From assembly GCF_003024715.1 (NCBI RefSeq), contig NZ_PYLO01000003.1, positions 360,736 through 424,735 of the forward strand: DNA of 64,000 bases, read 5' to 3'. The notes under the pieces are model-generated. The model worked only from the letters and a program-made list of their open reading frames with translations. It had not been told where the DNA came from and made no database searches. The stretch comes from Clostridium fessum. Its GTDB lineage: Bacteria > Bacillota > Clostridia > Lachnospirales > Lachnospiraceae. This document shows positions 51,997 through 60,278 of this stretch, in pieces. Position 1 is the first letter of the stretch, and each line of letters starts with the position of its first letter. The position numbers and the translations under genes are program-made.

Positions 51997-53292
51997 CTAC
52001 GACCTTCTTATGAGACGAACCAAAAAACTCCAGATCGGCAGTATGTACAGATACGACGCCACCACCACACTCGCAATCGGAGCACCGACGGCTGCCAGAG
52101 GAACGGCTCCGGCGATCGACCACGGAACCAGCGGTGCCAGCACAACCGCCGTATTTTCCAGATCGATTGCAAATCGTTTATTATCTGGATTTCCTTCCTT
52201 GCAGAGCTGATGGGTCAGCATGATCGAAAGCGTCTGGTTACAAGCGATCATGGAAGCAACTGCCGCCACCGCAAAGGTCGCACCAAACGGAGTAATTTTC
52301 CGGCTCAACGCCTCTATTTTCCCCTGAATCGGCTTCAAGAGCCCAGTTCCCTCGAAAATTCCTGCATAACAGGAGGACAGGCTCACAATCGCAGCCACCT
52401 TAATCATTGATTTCAGGCCGCCGCCGTTCATCATAGCATTGAGCGCCGGATCGCTTGCCTGATAACCGGTCAGACACATCTGTAAAATTTCTCCGATTGT
52501 CCGCCCCTGCAGCGCCACGCTCAGAAACGCCGCCAACACAATGCTGATCAGCATCGTTTTCTTGACCTCCACCCGGAACACAGACAGCACCAGGATAATA
52601 GCCGCCGGGATTACCGCACTCCAATGAAGTACAAAACGATTGGAAAACAGCCCTTCCACATCCATCCGTCCGTTTCCGGCACTCATGGAACGTCCCACTA
52701 TATAATAGAGAATACATGTAGCCACAAATGGCACCAGCGATGTCTTTATCATTTCGCGGATATTTTCATAAATATCCGTCTTCGTCAGCACACAGACAAG
52801 ATTCGCGCTGGACGATACCGGTGAACAGCGGTCGCCAAAATAGATGCCAGAAAGAATCGCGCCGCCGATCCAGAACGGGTCAAGCTCCATCGCACGTCCC
52901 ATCGCCATACAGATAACACCCATCGTCGCACCGGTTCCAAAGGAGGTTCCGGTCAGGATCGACACCATACAGTTAAGAAGGAACGCGATCACCAGAAATG
53001 CCGACGGCGACACCAGCTTCGACGACCAGCACACGATCACGGCGATCGTGCCGGACGCCCGCCACAGCGCTGTGATAAAGCCAATAAGTCCGAAAATCAT
53101 CAGGATATTGCGGACGGTTTTAACGCCGGAAAGCGACATTTTTCCGAGTTCCGCAAAGCTGTGCTTCCGAATCAAACCGTACACACAGAAGATCAGATAG
53201 CCGCCCGCCAGCGCCCAAAGCACGGACGCGCCGGTAAATACGCAGCCTGCCAGCGCCGCGATAAATGCAAGTAATACAATTCCTTCTAACAT
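51997..53292 (-). CDS. NhaC-family Na+/H+ antiporter-like transporter
   Basis: A 431-aa protein with about eleven transmembrane segments. Signature regions: NCMVSILTGTSFGTGATMGV near residue 110, GGAILSGIYFGDRCSPVSSS near 145 (the ion-binding region with Asp) and IACNQTLSIMLTHQLC near 350. Shorter than NhaC of about 450-480 aa. Many members exchange malate-lactate or other organic ions for Na+/H+, so a substrate role with the adjacent AEC protein is possible. 53293-53584 upstream has no gene. Confidence 0.87.
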   Translation of the reverse strand: MLEGIVLLAFIAALAGCVFTGASVLWALAGGYLIFCVYGLIRKHSFAELGKMSLSGVKTVRNILMIFGLIGFITALWRASGTIAVIVCWSSKLVSPSAFLVIAFLLNCMVSILTGTSFGTGATMGVICMAMGRAMELDPFWIGGAILSGIYFGDRCSPVSSSANLVCVLTKTDIYENIREMIKTSLVPFVATCILYYIVGRSMSAGNGRMDVEGLFSNRFVLHWSAVIPAAIILVLSVFRVEVKKTMLISIVLAAFLSVALQGRTIGEILQMCLTGYQASDPALNAMMNGGGLKSMIKVAAIVSLSSCYAGIFEGTGLLKPIQGKIEALSRKITPFGATFAVAAVASMIACNQTLSIMLTHQLCKEGNPDNKRFAIDLENTAVVLAPLVPWSIAGAVPLAAVGAPIASVVVASYLYILPIWSFLVRLIRRS

Positions 53293-53584
53293 AGCTTCAC
53301 ACTCTTTTCCCTACCAACCAGTTATTTTTCGCAGTAATTTTTTATTTTTTGATGTTTTTAGTATATTCCTGTTCTAACTCAATGTCCATCTGTTAATTTA
53401 TGTATTAAATACAGTTTATTTTTGTATCCTTTAATTTAAGCTATTTCTGCCCTTCTGCCAACTCGGGTCTTCTTTCAGTTTCCCAAAAAATGTGTCCCCA
53501 GTGTTTTATAAACATCTTGGTTTTCTTCTACTTTCATCTTCCTCCTCATATACTTTTCTGACATACCCTCCCCGGAGATCTGCC

Positions 53585-55201
53585 ATGCGAAGATTTCATC
53601 CTTTGATTACCGGAACCTTGCTCCTGACGGCAGTCGGATTTTTCTGCCGGATTCTCGGCTTTTTCTACCGCATCTTTCTCTCCCGGACGATCGGCGCCGA
53701 AGGTCTGGGTTTATATCAGATGATTTTTCCCATACATGGCATCGCATTTGCTCTCTGCGCCGGTCCAATCCAGACTTCGCTCTCCCGCCTGACCGCCGCC
53801 TCCCCGGAAAAGGGACGCGCCTTTTTGCGGGTCAGCCTCGCACTCTCACTATCGATCGCCCTGCCGCTGACCTCTTTGATCTACACCTTCGCCGATTTTC
53901 TCGCCGCGCGCGTCCTTCTTGCGCCCGAATGTGCGCCGCTTCTGCCCGCACTCGCCCTCTCGATCCCCTTCTGCGCGATCCATGCCTGCTGCTGCGGGTA
54001 TTATTACGGGCTCAAAAAAACGGCAGTCCCGGCGTTTTCACAGGTGGTCGAGCAGTGCATCCGCATTTTCTCCGTCCTGCTGATCGTCCATGTCTGCCGC
54101 ACGAACAGGATTCCGATCACGGTGCTGCTGGCTGTCTGGGGGCTGTTGATCGGGGAAGCGGCATCGGCGGTGTTCTGTCTGCTGGTTTATGGATGCTCGA
54201 AGCCTGCTGCCACACTGCAAAATACAGACACGCATATTTCCAGCTATTCTCGTCAAACACGAAAAAATACCACCCATTTTCAATACTCATCCCGTTCTAC
54301 GCCCCCTTATACCCCTGACACTTCCAGCACCACGCCTCCCTCACAAAAAAAATCCGCCCACACTCCCCCCCTGCTCCTCCCCCTCCTCACCATGGCACTC
54401 CCCCTCATGGCGAATCGCCTCACGCTCAGCTTTCTCCAGAGTCTCGAAGCCATCTTTGTACCGAACCAGCTTCTCCTCTCCGGGCTCTCGCGGGTTGAAT
54501 CGGTCAGTATTTACGGAGTTCTCACAGGCATGGCACTCCCCTTTGTCCTCTTTCCATCCGCCATTACCAACTCCCTCGCCGTCGTCCTGCTCCCGGCAGT
54601 CTCGGAGGCGCAGGCGCAGAATCAGCCGGACAAAATCGAACGCACCATCTCCATGGCACTCCGCTACAGCCTGTACATGGGAATTCTCTGCGTCGGGCTC
54701 TTCACCCGCTTCGGTCCAGCACTGGGCGAAACCTTTTACCACAACGCCGATGCCGGACGTTTCATCCAGATTTTATCCTGGCTCTGCCCGTTTCTCTACC
54801 TCTCCACTACCATGGGAAGTATTTTAAACGGGCTTGGGAAAACGGGAACCGTCTTCATCCACCATACGGTTTCCATGCTTCTCACCCTGTCGCTCGTCCT
54901 TTTCGCCATCCCGCGATGGGGGATTTTCGCCTATCTGGCGGCGCTTCTCATCAGCGAACTGGTGCTCGCCTTTCTCCACATCCACGCCCTCGCCTGCGAA
55001 GTCCCGATCCGCCTACCAGTCAGCCAGGGCATTGTAAAACCGGCATTCTGCCTGCTGGTTTCGATTGGGATGTTAGAAGTTATTCCAAACGCGTCTTACC
55101 TGCCTCACCTGTTTCCGCCTGTCCTCATCCAGTCCGGTATCCTTTGCCTGCTGTATATAGGAGGACTGCTTCTCTTACATACAGGTACAGTCAAACAATA
55201 A
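53585..55201 (+). CDS. SpoVB-like polysaccharide flippase (MOP superfamily)
   Basis: A 538-aa protein; ATG 53585 with GGAG upstream is preferred to the 31 codons before it. About 13-14 transmembrane helices. The start GTLLLTAVGFFCRILGFFYR followed by RTIGAEGLGLYQMIFPIHGI is very close to SpoVB/lipid-II flippase-like proteins. A hydrophilic insert (residues 210-265, SSTPPYTPDTSSTTPPSQKK) of low complexity is unusual in this fold. SpoVB is needed for spore cortex synthesis, flipping lipid-linked precursors. Stands alone; its insert has skewed C-rich codons. Confidence 0.85.
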   Translation: MRRFHPLITGTLLLTAVGFFCRILGFFYRIFLSRTIGAEGLGLYQMIFPIHGIAFALCAGPIQTSLSRLTAASPEKGRAFLRVSLALSLSIALPLTSLIYTFADFLAARVLLAPECAPLLPALALSIPFCAIHACCCGYYYGLKKTAVPAFSQVVEQCIRIFSVLLIVHVCRTNRIPITVLLAVWGLLIGEAASAVFCLLVYGCSKPAATLQNTDTHISSYSRQTRKNTTHFQYSSRSTPPYTPDTSSTTPPSQKKSAHTPPLLLPLLTMALPLMANRLTLSFLQSLEAIFVPNQLLLSGLSRVESVSIYGVLTGMALPFVLFPSAITNSLAVVLLPAVSEAQAQNQPDKIERTISMALRYSLYMGILCVGLFTRFGPALGETFYHNADAGRFIQILSWLCPFLYLSTTMGSILNGLGKTGTVFIHHTVSMLLTLSLVLFAIPRWGIFAYLAALLISELVLAFLHIHALACEVPIRLPVSQGIVKPAFCLLVSIGMLEVIPNASYLPHLFPPVLIQSGILCLLYIGGLLLLHTGTVKQ

Positions 55202-55319
55202 ATTATATGCTATTTTGCTATATCCCTTAAATGCAATATGTTTAGGTATTTTCTGGCAATTTATATTTTTTTATTTTATACTTATTACATTCAGGGGGAT
55301 TTACAAAGGGGGAACTTTT

Positions 55320-56252
55320 TTGAAATACGATATCAATTTTCGGCATTTAGAATATTTTATCAAGGTAGCGCGCCTCGGATCCATCAATAAAGCCGCCCAG
55401 GCGCTCTATATTTCCCAGCCGTATCTTGGGAAAATCATGCACGATCTGGAAGAAAATCTCGGCGCCAGGCTCTTTAACCGCAGCCGCTCAGGCGTAACAT
55501 TAACGCCTGAAGGAATGGAATTTCTGACACATTCCGAAAAAATCATTGACGAAATGGAACAGCTCTGGTTTCAGAAAAAGAAGGAACAAATCAAAATTTC
55601 TGATCCGCTGGCTGTCTCCATGACACGTTTTTCTCATATCATGGAAAGTTTCAGTGAAATAGTCCTGCGTCACCGCGATCAGCCATCCTTCTCCCATCGA
55701 CTGTATGAAGGCAATTCAGACGAAGTCATCGAGGATGTGGTATCCGGGCGTGTCGATGTAGGCGTGTTTCATTTTGACAGCCGCAAACGGCGTGAAATGG
55801 AGGCCTTGCTCGAATCAAAAGGGCTGGAATACCATTTTCTTGCCAACATCGAACCACACATTATCATTTCCCGCAAACATCCGCTTCTGCTGCAACAGAA
55901 ACCGGTCAACCTGCACACACTGGCAGAGTACGGCTTTCTTTGGTATCTTGGACAATGCGATGATTATATTTACCAGCTTCTCTCCGAAGGGGATCAGGAT
56001 GCAGAAAAAATGCGCTCGAAAATCACCTATCTTTCCAGCCGCGCCACCCTGATGTACATGATCTCGATCAGTGACTGCTACAGCATCGGCATCCACGATT
56101 TCGCCAAACAAGAAGCCTCCTACCACTCCACTTCTATTCCGATTCCAAACTGTGGTTTTATGCTGGAATTTGGATATGCAATGCGGAAAGACACGCCAAT
56201 GACAGCGATCGTACAAGAATTTATTTATGACTTAAAGAAAAAACTTCTCTAA
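55320..56252 (+). CDS. LysR-family transcriptional regulator (TTG start)
   Basis: A 310-aa regulator. The longer frame from 55215 has no site; TTG 55320 is preceded by AAAGGGGG at 7 nt and begins the protein as KYDINFRHLEYFIKVARLGS, the normal LysR start. Winged helix INKAAQALYISQPYLGKIMH, effector domain to the end. Lies upstream of glsA and the symporter on the same strand, but a terminator intervenes at 56269-56306. It is the likely regulator of that pair. Effector unknown. Confidence 0.88.
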   Translation: MKYDINFRHLEYFIKVARLGSINKAAQALYISQPYLGKIMHDLEENLGARLFNRSRSGVTLTPEGMEFLTHSEKIIDEMEQLWFQKKKEQIKISDPLAVSMTRFSHIMESFSEIVLRHRDQPSFSHRLYEGNSDEVIEDVVSGRVDVGVFHFDSRKRREMEALLESKGLEYHFLANIEPHIIISRKHPLLLQQKPVNLHTLAEYGFLWYLGQCDDYIYQLLSEGDQDAEKMRSKITYLSSRATLMYMISISDCYSIGIHDFAKQEASYHSTSIPIPNCGFMLEFGYAMRKDTPMTAIVQEFIYDLKKKLL

Positions 56253-56268
56253 AAAAACACCATCAAAG

Positions 56269-56306
56269 CTGCCGGACATTCACAGCCGTCCCGGCAGTTT
56301 TTTTTT
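56269..56306 (+). terminator. Terminator after LysR
   Basis: CTGCCGG (56269-56275) pairs with CCGGCAG (56291-56297) with further inner pairing, followed by nine T. Confidence 0.88.
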
Positions 56307-56485
56307 GATCCTTTTCAGCACCTCTTCCCCGTTCATCATAAATATTTATTCATATCTGACATATATATCCCGTTATACCTTTTTGTCATATCCCTTAAAG
56401 CTGACACGCATTATACATACTGTCTTCCCCATGCTACCATACTATCAGAAAGCAACACCGAATAAAAAACAGGAGGCGTTTAAGT

Positions 56486-57418
56486 ATGAGAGATGTACTT
56501 GAACAGGCCGTTGCACTGGGAAAAACACATACCCATGAGGGTGCAGTTGCCACCTACATACCAGAACTTGGAAAGGTAGATGGCAGTCAGCTCGGAGTCA
56601 GTGTTTTTTGCCGGAACGGCAAACGGATTTCCGTCGGGGATACGAAAGTCCGATTCAGTATTCAGAGTATCTCCAAAATCATCACCCTTGCAGTCGCGCT
56701 GGAAATCTGCGGCTTCGACCAGGTATTTAAAAAAGTAGGCATGGAGCCGACCGGCGATCCATTTAACTCGCTGATGAAACTGGAAAATACGGACAGTTCC
56801 CCCTACAACCCGATGATCAATGCAGGCGCTATCGTAGTGGCAAGCTGCCTTGCTTCCGAAATCAGTTTCGATACCATGCTTGATACCATCCGGGCTCTCT
56901 GCATGGATCCGGACATCAACCTCGACAAAAAGGTTTATCACTCGGAAATGTCTCATATTTCCCGCAACCGGGCAATCGCCTATCTGCTGGAGAGCAAGGG
57001 GTACATCGAAAAGAATAAAGATGTGGAAAACAGCCTGCATTTTTATGTCAAAATGTGCTCTCTCAGCGTGACGGCAGAAAGCCTCGCCGGACTGGGACTG
57101 ATTCTCGCCAACGATGGCATTCATCCAGACACGGGGAAACGGCTTTTAAGCAGCCAGGCGGTTAAAATCGTCAAAACACTCATGTTTACCTGCGGTATGT
57201 ACGATGGTTCCGGCGAATTTGCCGTCCGGGTCGGCATCCCATCCAAAAGCGGCGTCGGCGGCGGTATCTTATCAGTGGTAGACGGCGAGATGGGAATCGG
57301 CATCTTCGGACCGGCGTTAGATAAAAAGGGGAACAGCGTCGCTGGAGAATGCGTGCTTGAATATATGTCACATGAACTGCATCTCCATATGTTTGATCCG
57401 CAGCGGCACACTTTATAG
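56486..57418 (+). CDS. glsA: Glutaminase
   Basis: A 310-aa serine-dependent beta-lactamase-fold glutaminase hydrolysing glutamine to glutamate and ammonia. Catalytic block FSIQSISKIITLAVAL holds the Ser-x-x-Lys (about residues 62-65); MINAGAIVVASCL, SRNRAIAYLL and CSLSVTAESLAGLGLILAND are conserved; VGIPSKSGVGGGILSVV supplies the late Ser/Lys. AGGAGG precedes ATG. The next gene, 40 bp on, is an AGCS symporter, as in Bacillus glsA-glnT, so imported glutamine is probably degraded here, possibly aiding acid tolerance. Confidence 0.96.
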   Translation: MRDVLEQAVALGKTHTHEGAVATYIPELGKVDGSQLGVSVFCRNGKRISVGDTKVRFSIQSISKIITLAVALEICGFDQVFKKVGMEPTGDPFNSLMKLENTDSSPYNPMINAGAIVVASCLASEISFDTMLDTIRALCMDPDINLDKKVYHSEMSHISRNRAIAYLLESKGYIEKNKDVENSLHFYVKMCSLSVTAESLAGLGLILANDGIHPDTGKRLLSSQAVKIVKTLMFTCGMYDGSGEFAVRVGIPSKSGVGGGILSVVDGEMGIGIFGPALDKKGNSVAGECVLEYMSHELHLHMFDPQRHTL

Positions 57419-57458
57419 CAAAAACAATATGTAAATTGTATGAGAGGGGTATTTTAAA

Positions 57459-58874
57459 ATGGCAGATTTATACGCAAAGATAATCGGCACAGCAAGCAAC
57501 TATCTTTACAGCTACGTGTTAATCATCCTGCTGGTAGGCGGCGGCATATATTTTACCATCCGCACCAAAGGGGTACAGCTTCGTTACTTACTTGAATCTA
57601 TCCGGGTTATCCTGGAGCCATCCGACAAGGAAGATGAGTCTATTTCCGCCTTTCAGGCATTGATGGTTTCCACTGCTTCGCGCGTCGGCACCGGAAATAT
57701 CGCCGGCATTTCTACCGCCATCTGTTTCGGCGGTCCGGGCGCTATCTTCTGGATGTGGATGACCGCGATCCTCGGAAGTGCAACCGCATTTGTAGAAAGT
57801 ACGCTGGCACAGATCTACAAACGCCGTGCCGAGGACGGAAGTTGCTACGGCGGTCCTTCCTACTATATTGAAGCCGTTCTGAAAAAAAGATGGCTGGGTG
57901 TTCTCTATGCTATTTTCATGATTTTGACTTACATGGTTGGATTTAACCTCGTTGCATCCTTCAATGTGGCAGATTCTTTTAAAGTATACAGTTTCTACAA
58001 TCCAAGCCTGACTCCGATTCTCATCGGTATCATCCAGGCTGTTATCTTCGGCATCTGCATCAGCGGCGGCGGCAAACAGATCGCTAAAATCACAGGAATT
58101 CTTGTTCCGGTAATGGGCGGACTTTACATTGCAGCTGCCCTGCTGATGATTATTCTCCACGGAAACATGATTCCGGGTATGTTCGCAAGCATTTTTGAAG
58201 GGGCTTTTGATATTCAGGCTATCTTCGGCGGCTTCATGGGATCCGTTGTGATGCTCGGCATCAAGAGAGGCTTGTTCTCCAATGAGGCAGGTGTCGGTGC
58301 TTCCGCTACCGCAGCCGGTTCCGCGGGTGTCAGCCACCCGGTCAAACAGGGTCTTGTTCAGGTATTATCCGTATTTATCGATACTATTGTCATCTGCTCT
58401 GCAACCGCATTTTTACTGCTCTGCTCCGGCGTTGCACCGAGTGCAGACATGGCTGGCATGGCATATGTGCAGGTAGCTATGAATAACGTATTCGGCACCG
58501 CAGGTGTTGTATTTATCACAGTTGCCCTGATTTTATTTGCCTTTACCACGCTACTCGGAAACTACTATTTTGCTGAAACCGGCATGGCTTATCTCTGCGG
58601 CAAAACTCCAGTCAAGGGCATCCGGATTACCCAGAGAGTGATCGCTATCGTGATTGTCCTCATCGGTTCTGTGGCAAGTCTCGGCATCGTGTGGGATACC
58701 GCCGATGTTCTGATGGGACTGATGGCAGTCATCAACGTACCAATTATCTTCCTGATTGCCAAGCCGGCGCTCCGCTGCCTGGAAGACTACCGGGCACAGA
58801 AACAGGCTGGGAAGAATCCGGTCTTTAAAGCAGCTGATATTGAGTTGAAAGAAGAAACCGATTTCTGGAATTAA
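57459..58874 (+). CDS. Na+/amino acid symporter, AGCS family (GlnT/AlsT-like)
   Basis: A 471-aa transporter with about eleven helices. Family signatures: FQALMVSTASRVGTGNIAGI near residue 70 (here ASRVGTGNIAGI) and FWMWMTAILGSATAFVESTL near 105, plus GLFSNEAGVGASATAAGSAG near 270. AGCS carriers import alanine, glycine or glutamine with Na+. Coupling to glsA favours glutamine, as in Bacillus GlnT. GAGAGGGG precedes ATG 57459; followed by a strong terminator. Confidence 0.93.
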   Translation: MADLYAKIIGTASNYLYSYVLIILLVGGGIYFTIRTKGVQLRYLLESIRVILEPSDKEDESISAFQALMVSTASRVGTGNIAGISTAICFGGPGAIFWMWMTAILGSATAFVESTLAQIYKRRAEDGSCYGGPSYYIEAVLKKRWLGVLYAIFMILTYMVGFNLVASFNVADSFKVYSFYNPSLTPILIGIIQAVIFGICISGGGKQIAKITGILVPVMGGLYIAAALLMIILHGNMIPGMFASIFEGAFDIQAIFGGFMGSVVMLGIKRGLFSNEAGVGASATAAGSAGVSHPVKQGLVQVLSVFIDTIVICSATAFLLLCSGVAPSADMAGMAYVQVAMNNVFGTAGVVFITVALILFAFTTLLGNYYFAETGMAYLCGKTPVKGIRITQRVIAIVIVLIGSVASLGIVWDTADVLMGLMAVINVPIIFLIAKPALRCLEDYRAQKQAGKNPVFKAADIELKEETDFWN

Positions 58875-58896
58875 TAAAAACAAAAATCCGCATAAA

Positions 58897-58973
58897 CAGG
58901 GCTGTCAGAATCTTTCCCACACATGGTTTCAACCACACTGTGCAAAATTCCGACAGCCCTGCCTGTATTTTTT
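58897..58973 (+). terminator. Terminator after the AGCS symporter
   Basis: CAGGGCTGTC (58897-58906) pairs with GACAGCCCTG (58952-58961), with flanking GAAT/ATTC pairs inside, followed by TATTTTTTC. Confidence 0.85.
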
Positions 58974-59021
58974 CATATCTGTATTATATCTATCTTTTTA
59001 CCGTTTTATTAATCTGCAGCC

Positions 59022-59105
59022 TTATTTGCGGTTCTTCCAAATCAAAAACATTCCAGCTGCCAGCAGCACCACTCCGACGGCGGCTCCCACCATCCAGTTC
59101 GAAGA
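59022..59105 (-). other. Short membrane-segment ORF or gene tail
   Basis: The minus strand encodes SSNWMVGAAVGVVLLAAG, continuing MFLIWKNRK and a TAA stop: a single hydrophobic helix followed by a basic end, like the C-terminal anchor of a surface protein. A stop codon lies five codons before it and no ribosome binding site precedes the internal ATG (59093). It could be a 23-aa microprotein or a relic of a deleted gene. Confidence 0.35.
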
Positions 59106-59182
59106 AGATATTTTCCCCGATCAATTTTATCGAAATCTCTATTTCTATATCTTATACTCTCATAAATAGCAGATTTCTGTTC

Positions 59183-60106
59183 CTACTCCTGCTCGTCCTC
59201 CTTCAGCACGTACGGCGTCATCTGGTATACATAGTAATTCAGCCAGTTCGTGTACAGCGTGTTGGACATATTTCTCCATTTCAGCACCGGCATGGAAAAT
59301 GGATCGTTGTCCGGGTAATAGTTGCACGGTACCTGCGGATTTAAGCCTTTTTTCAGATCGCGGTGGTACTCGTTGTTTAACGTCATGCGATCATACTCTG
59401 GATGCCCCTGAACGAAAATCTGGCTTCCATCCTGGTTCATCACCAGAAATACGCCAGCCTCATCCGATTTCGCCAGAATCTGCAATTCCGGATGTTTCAG
59501 AATATCCTCTTCCCGGTCTTCCGTGTAACGGGAATGCGGGCAGTAAAAATAATCATCGAGACTACGGACCAGCGGGATCTTCCGGTTCAAAAGACGATGT
59601 CTGTAAATGCCGGAAAGCTTCGTCTTTCTCTGATGTTTCTGGATTCCATAATGATAATAGAGTCCCGCCTGCATCCCCCAGCAGATATGAAGTGTCGAAG
59701 TCACATGCGTCTTGCTCCACTCCATGATCTTCGTCAGCTCGTCCCAGTAGTTGATCTCCTCAAACTCCATATTCTCCACCGGCGCACCGGTAATAATCAT
59801 ACCATCAAAGCGCTTGCGGCGGATCTCGTCAAACGTCACATAAAACTTATTCAAATGCGTCTGCGATGTATTTTTCGAAACGTGCGTTTCCAGCATCAGG
59901 AATGAACAGTCCACCTGCAGCGGCGTATTCGAAAGTGCCCGCAGAAGCTGCGTCTCCGTATCCTCCTTGATCGGCATCAGATTCAGAATCAAAATCTCAA
60001 GCGGACGAATATCCTGGCTCATCGCCCGATCCTCATCCATCACAAATATATTCTCCGATTCCAAAATTGCCTTAGCAGGAAGATCCTTTTGTATTTTAAT
60101 TGGCAT
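59183..60106 (-). CDS. metA: Homoserine O-acetyltransferase, MetA type
   Basis: Activates homoserine for methionine synthesis. The 307-aa HTS-family enzyme has catalytic Cys in [16 protein letters not shown], His and Glu in [12 protein letters not shown], and Lys in [20 protein letters not shown]. The acyl-donor position reads [13 protein letters not shown]: Glu after GAPV, as in Bacillus cereus MetA, predicts acetyl-CoA; succinyl-specific E. coli has Gly. So annotation as a succinyltransferase would probably be wrong. A leader of only about 60 nt leaves no room for a SAM riboswitch. Followed by the small membrane ORF at 59022-59105. Confidence 0.94.
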   Translation of the reverse strand: MPIKIQKDLPAKAILESENIFVMDEDRAMSQDIRPLEILILNLMPIKEDTETQLLRALSNTPLQVDCSFLMLETHVSKNTSQTHLNKFYVTFDEIRRKRFDGMIITGAPVENMEFEEINYWDELTKIMEWSKTHVTSTLHICWGMQAGLYYHYGIQKHQRKTKLSGIYRHRLLNRKIPLVRSLDDYFYCPHSRYTEDREEDILKHPELQILAKSDEAGVFLVMNQDGSQIFVQGHPEYDRMTLNNEYHRDLKKGLNPQVPCNYYPDNDPFSMPVLKWRNMSNTLYTNWLNYYVYQMTPYVLKEDEQE

Positions 60107-60232
60107 GGTTATATATCCCCTTTTTATATAAAATTCGTTTGAATTTTAGGATTCTATTATATACCGATATGATTCATTTCTACTTACAATAAAAACTATA
60201 TCAGCATTCCTAATCATAACACAAGCTGCAAA

Positions 60233-60270
60233 AAAAAGCCAGCTAAACACTGTCTGGCGTCCGGCTTTTT
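60233..60270 (-). terminator. Terminator after ligA
   Basis: AAAAAGCC (60233-60240) pairs with GGCTTTTT (60263-60270), inner CAG/CTG pairs; the minus strand continues with a run of T, matching the ligA 3' end at 60279. Confidence 0.8.
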
Positions 60271-60278
60271 CACCTCTC

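Noticed and set aside
60107..60230. SAM riboswitch before metA
   Set aside because: The leader is only about 60-100 nt, AT-rich, and shows none of the conserved S-box helices.
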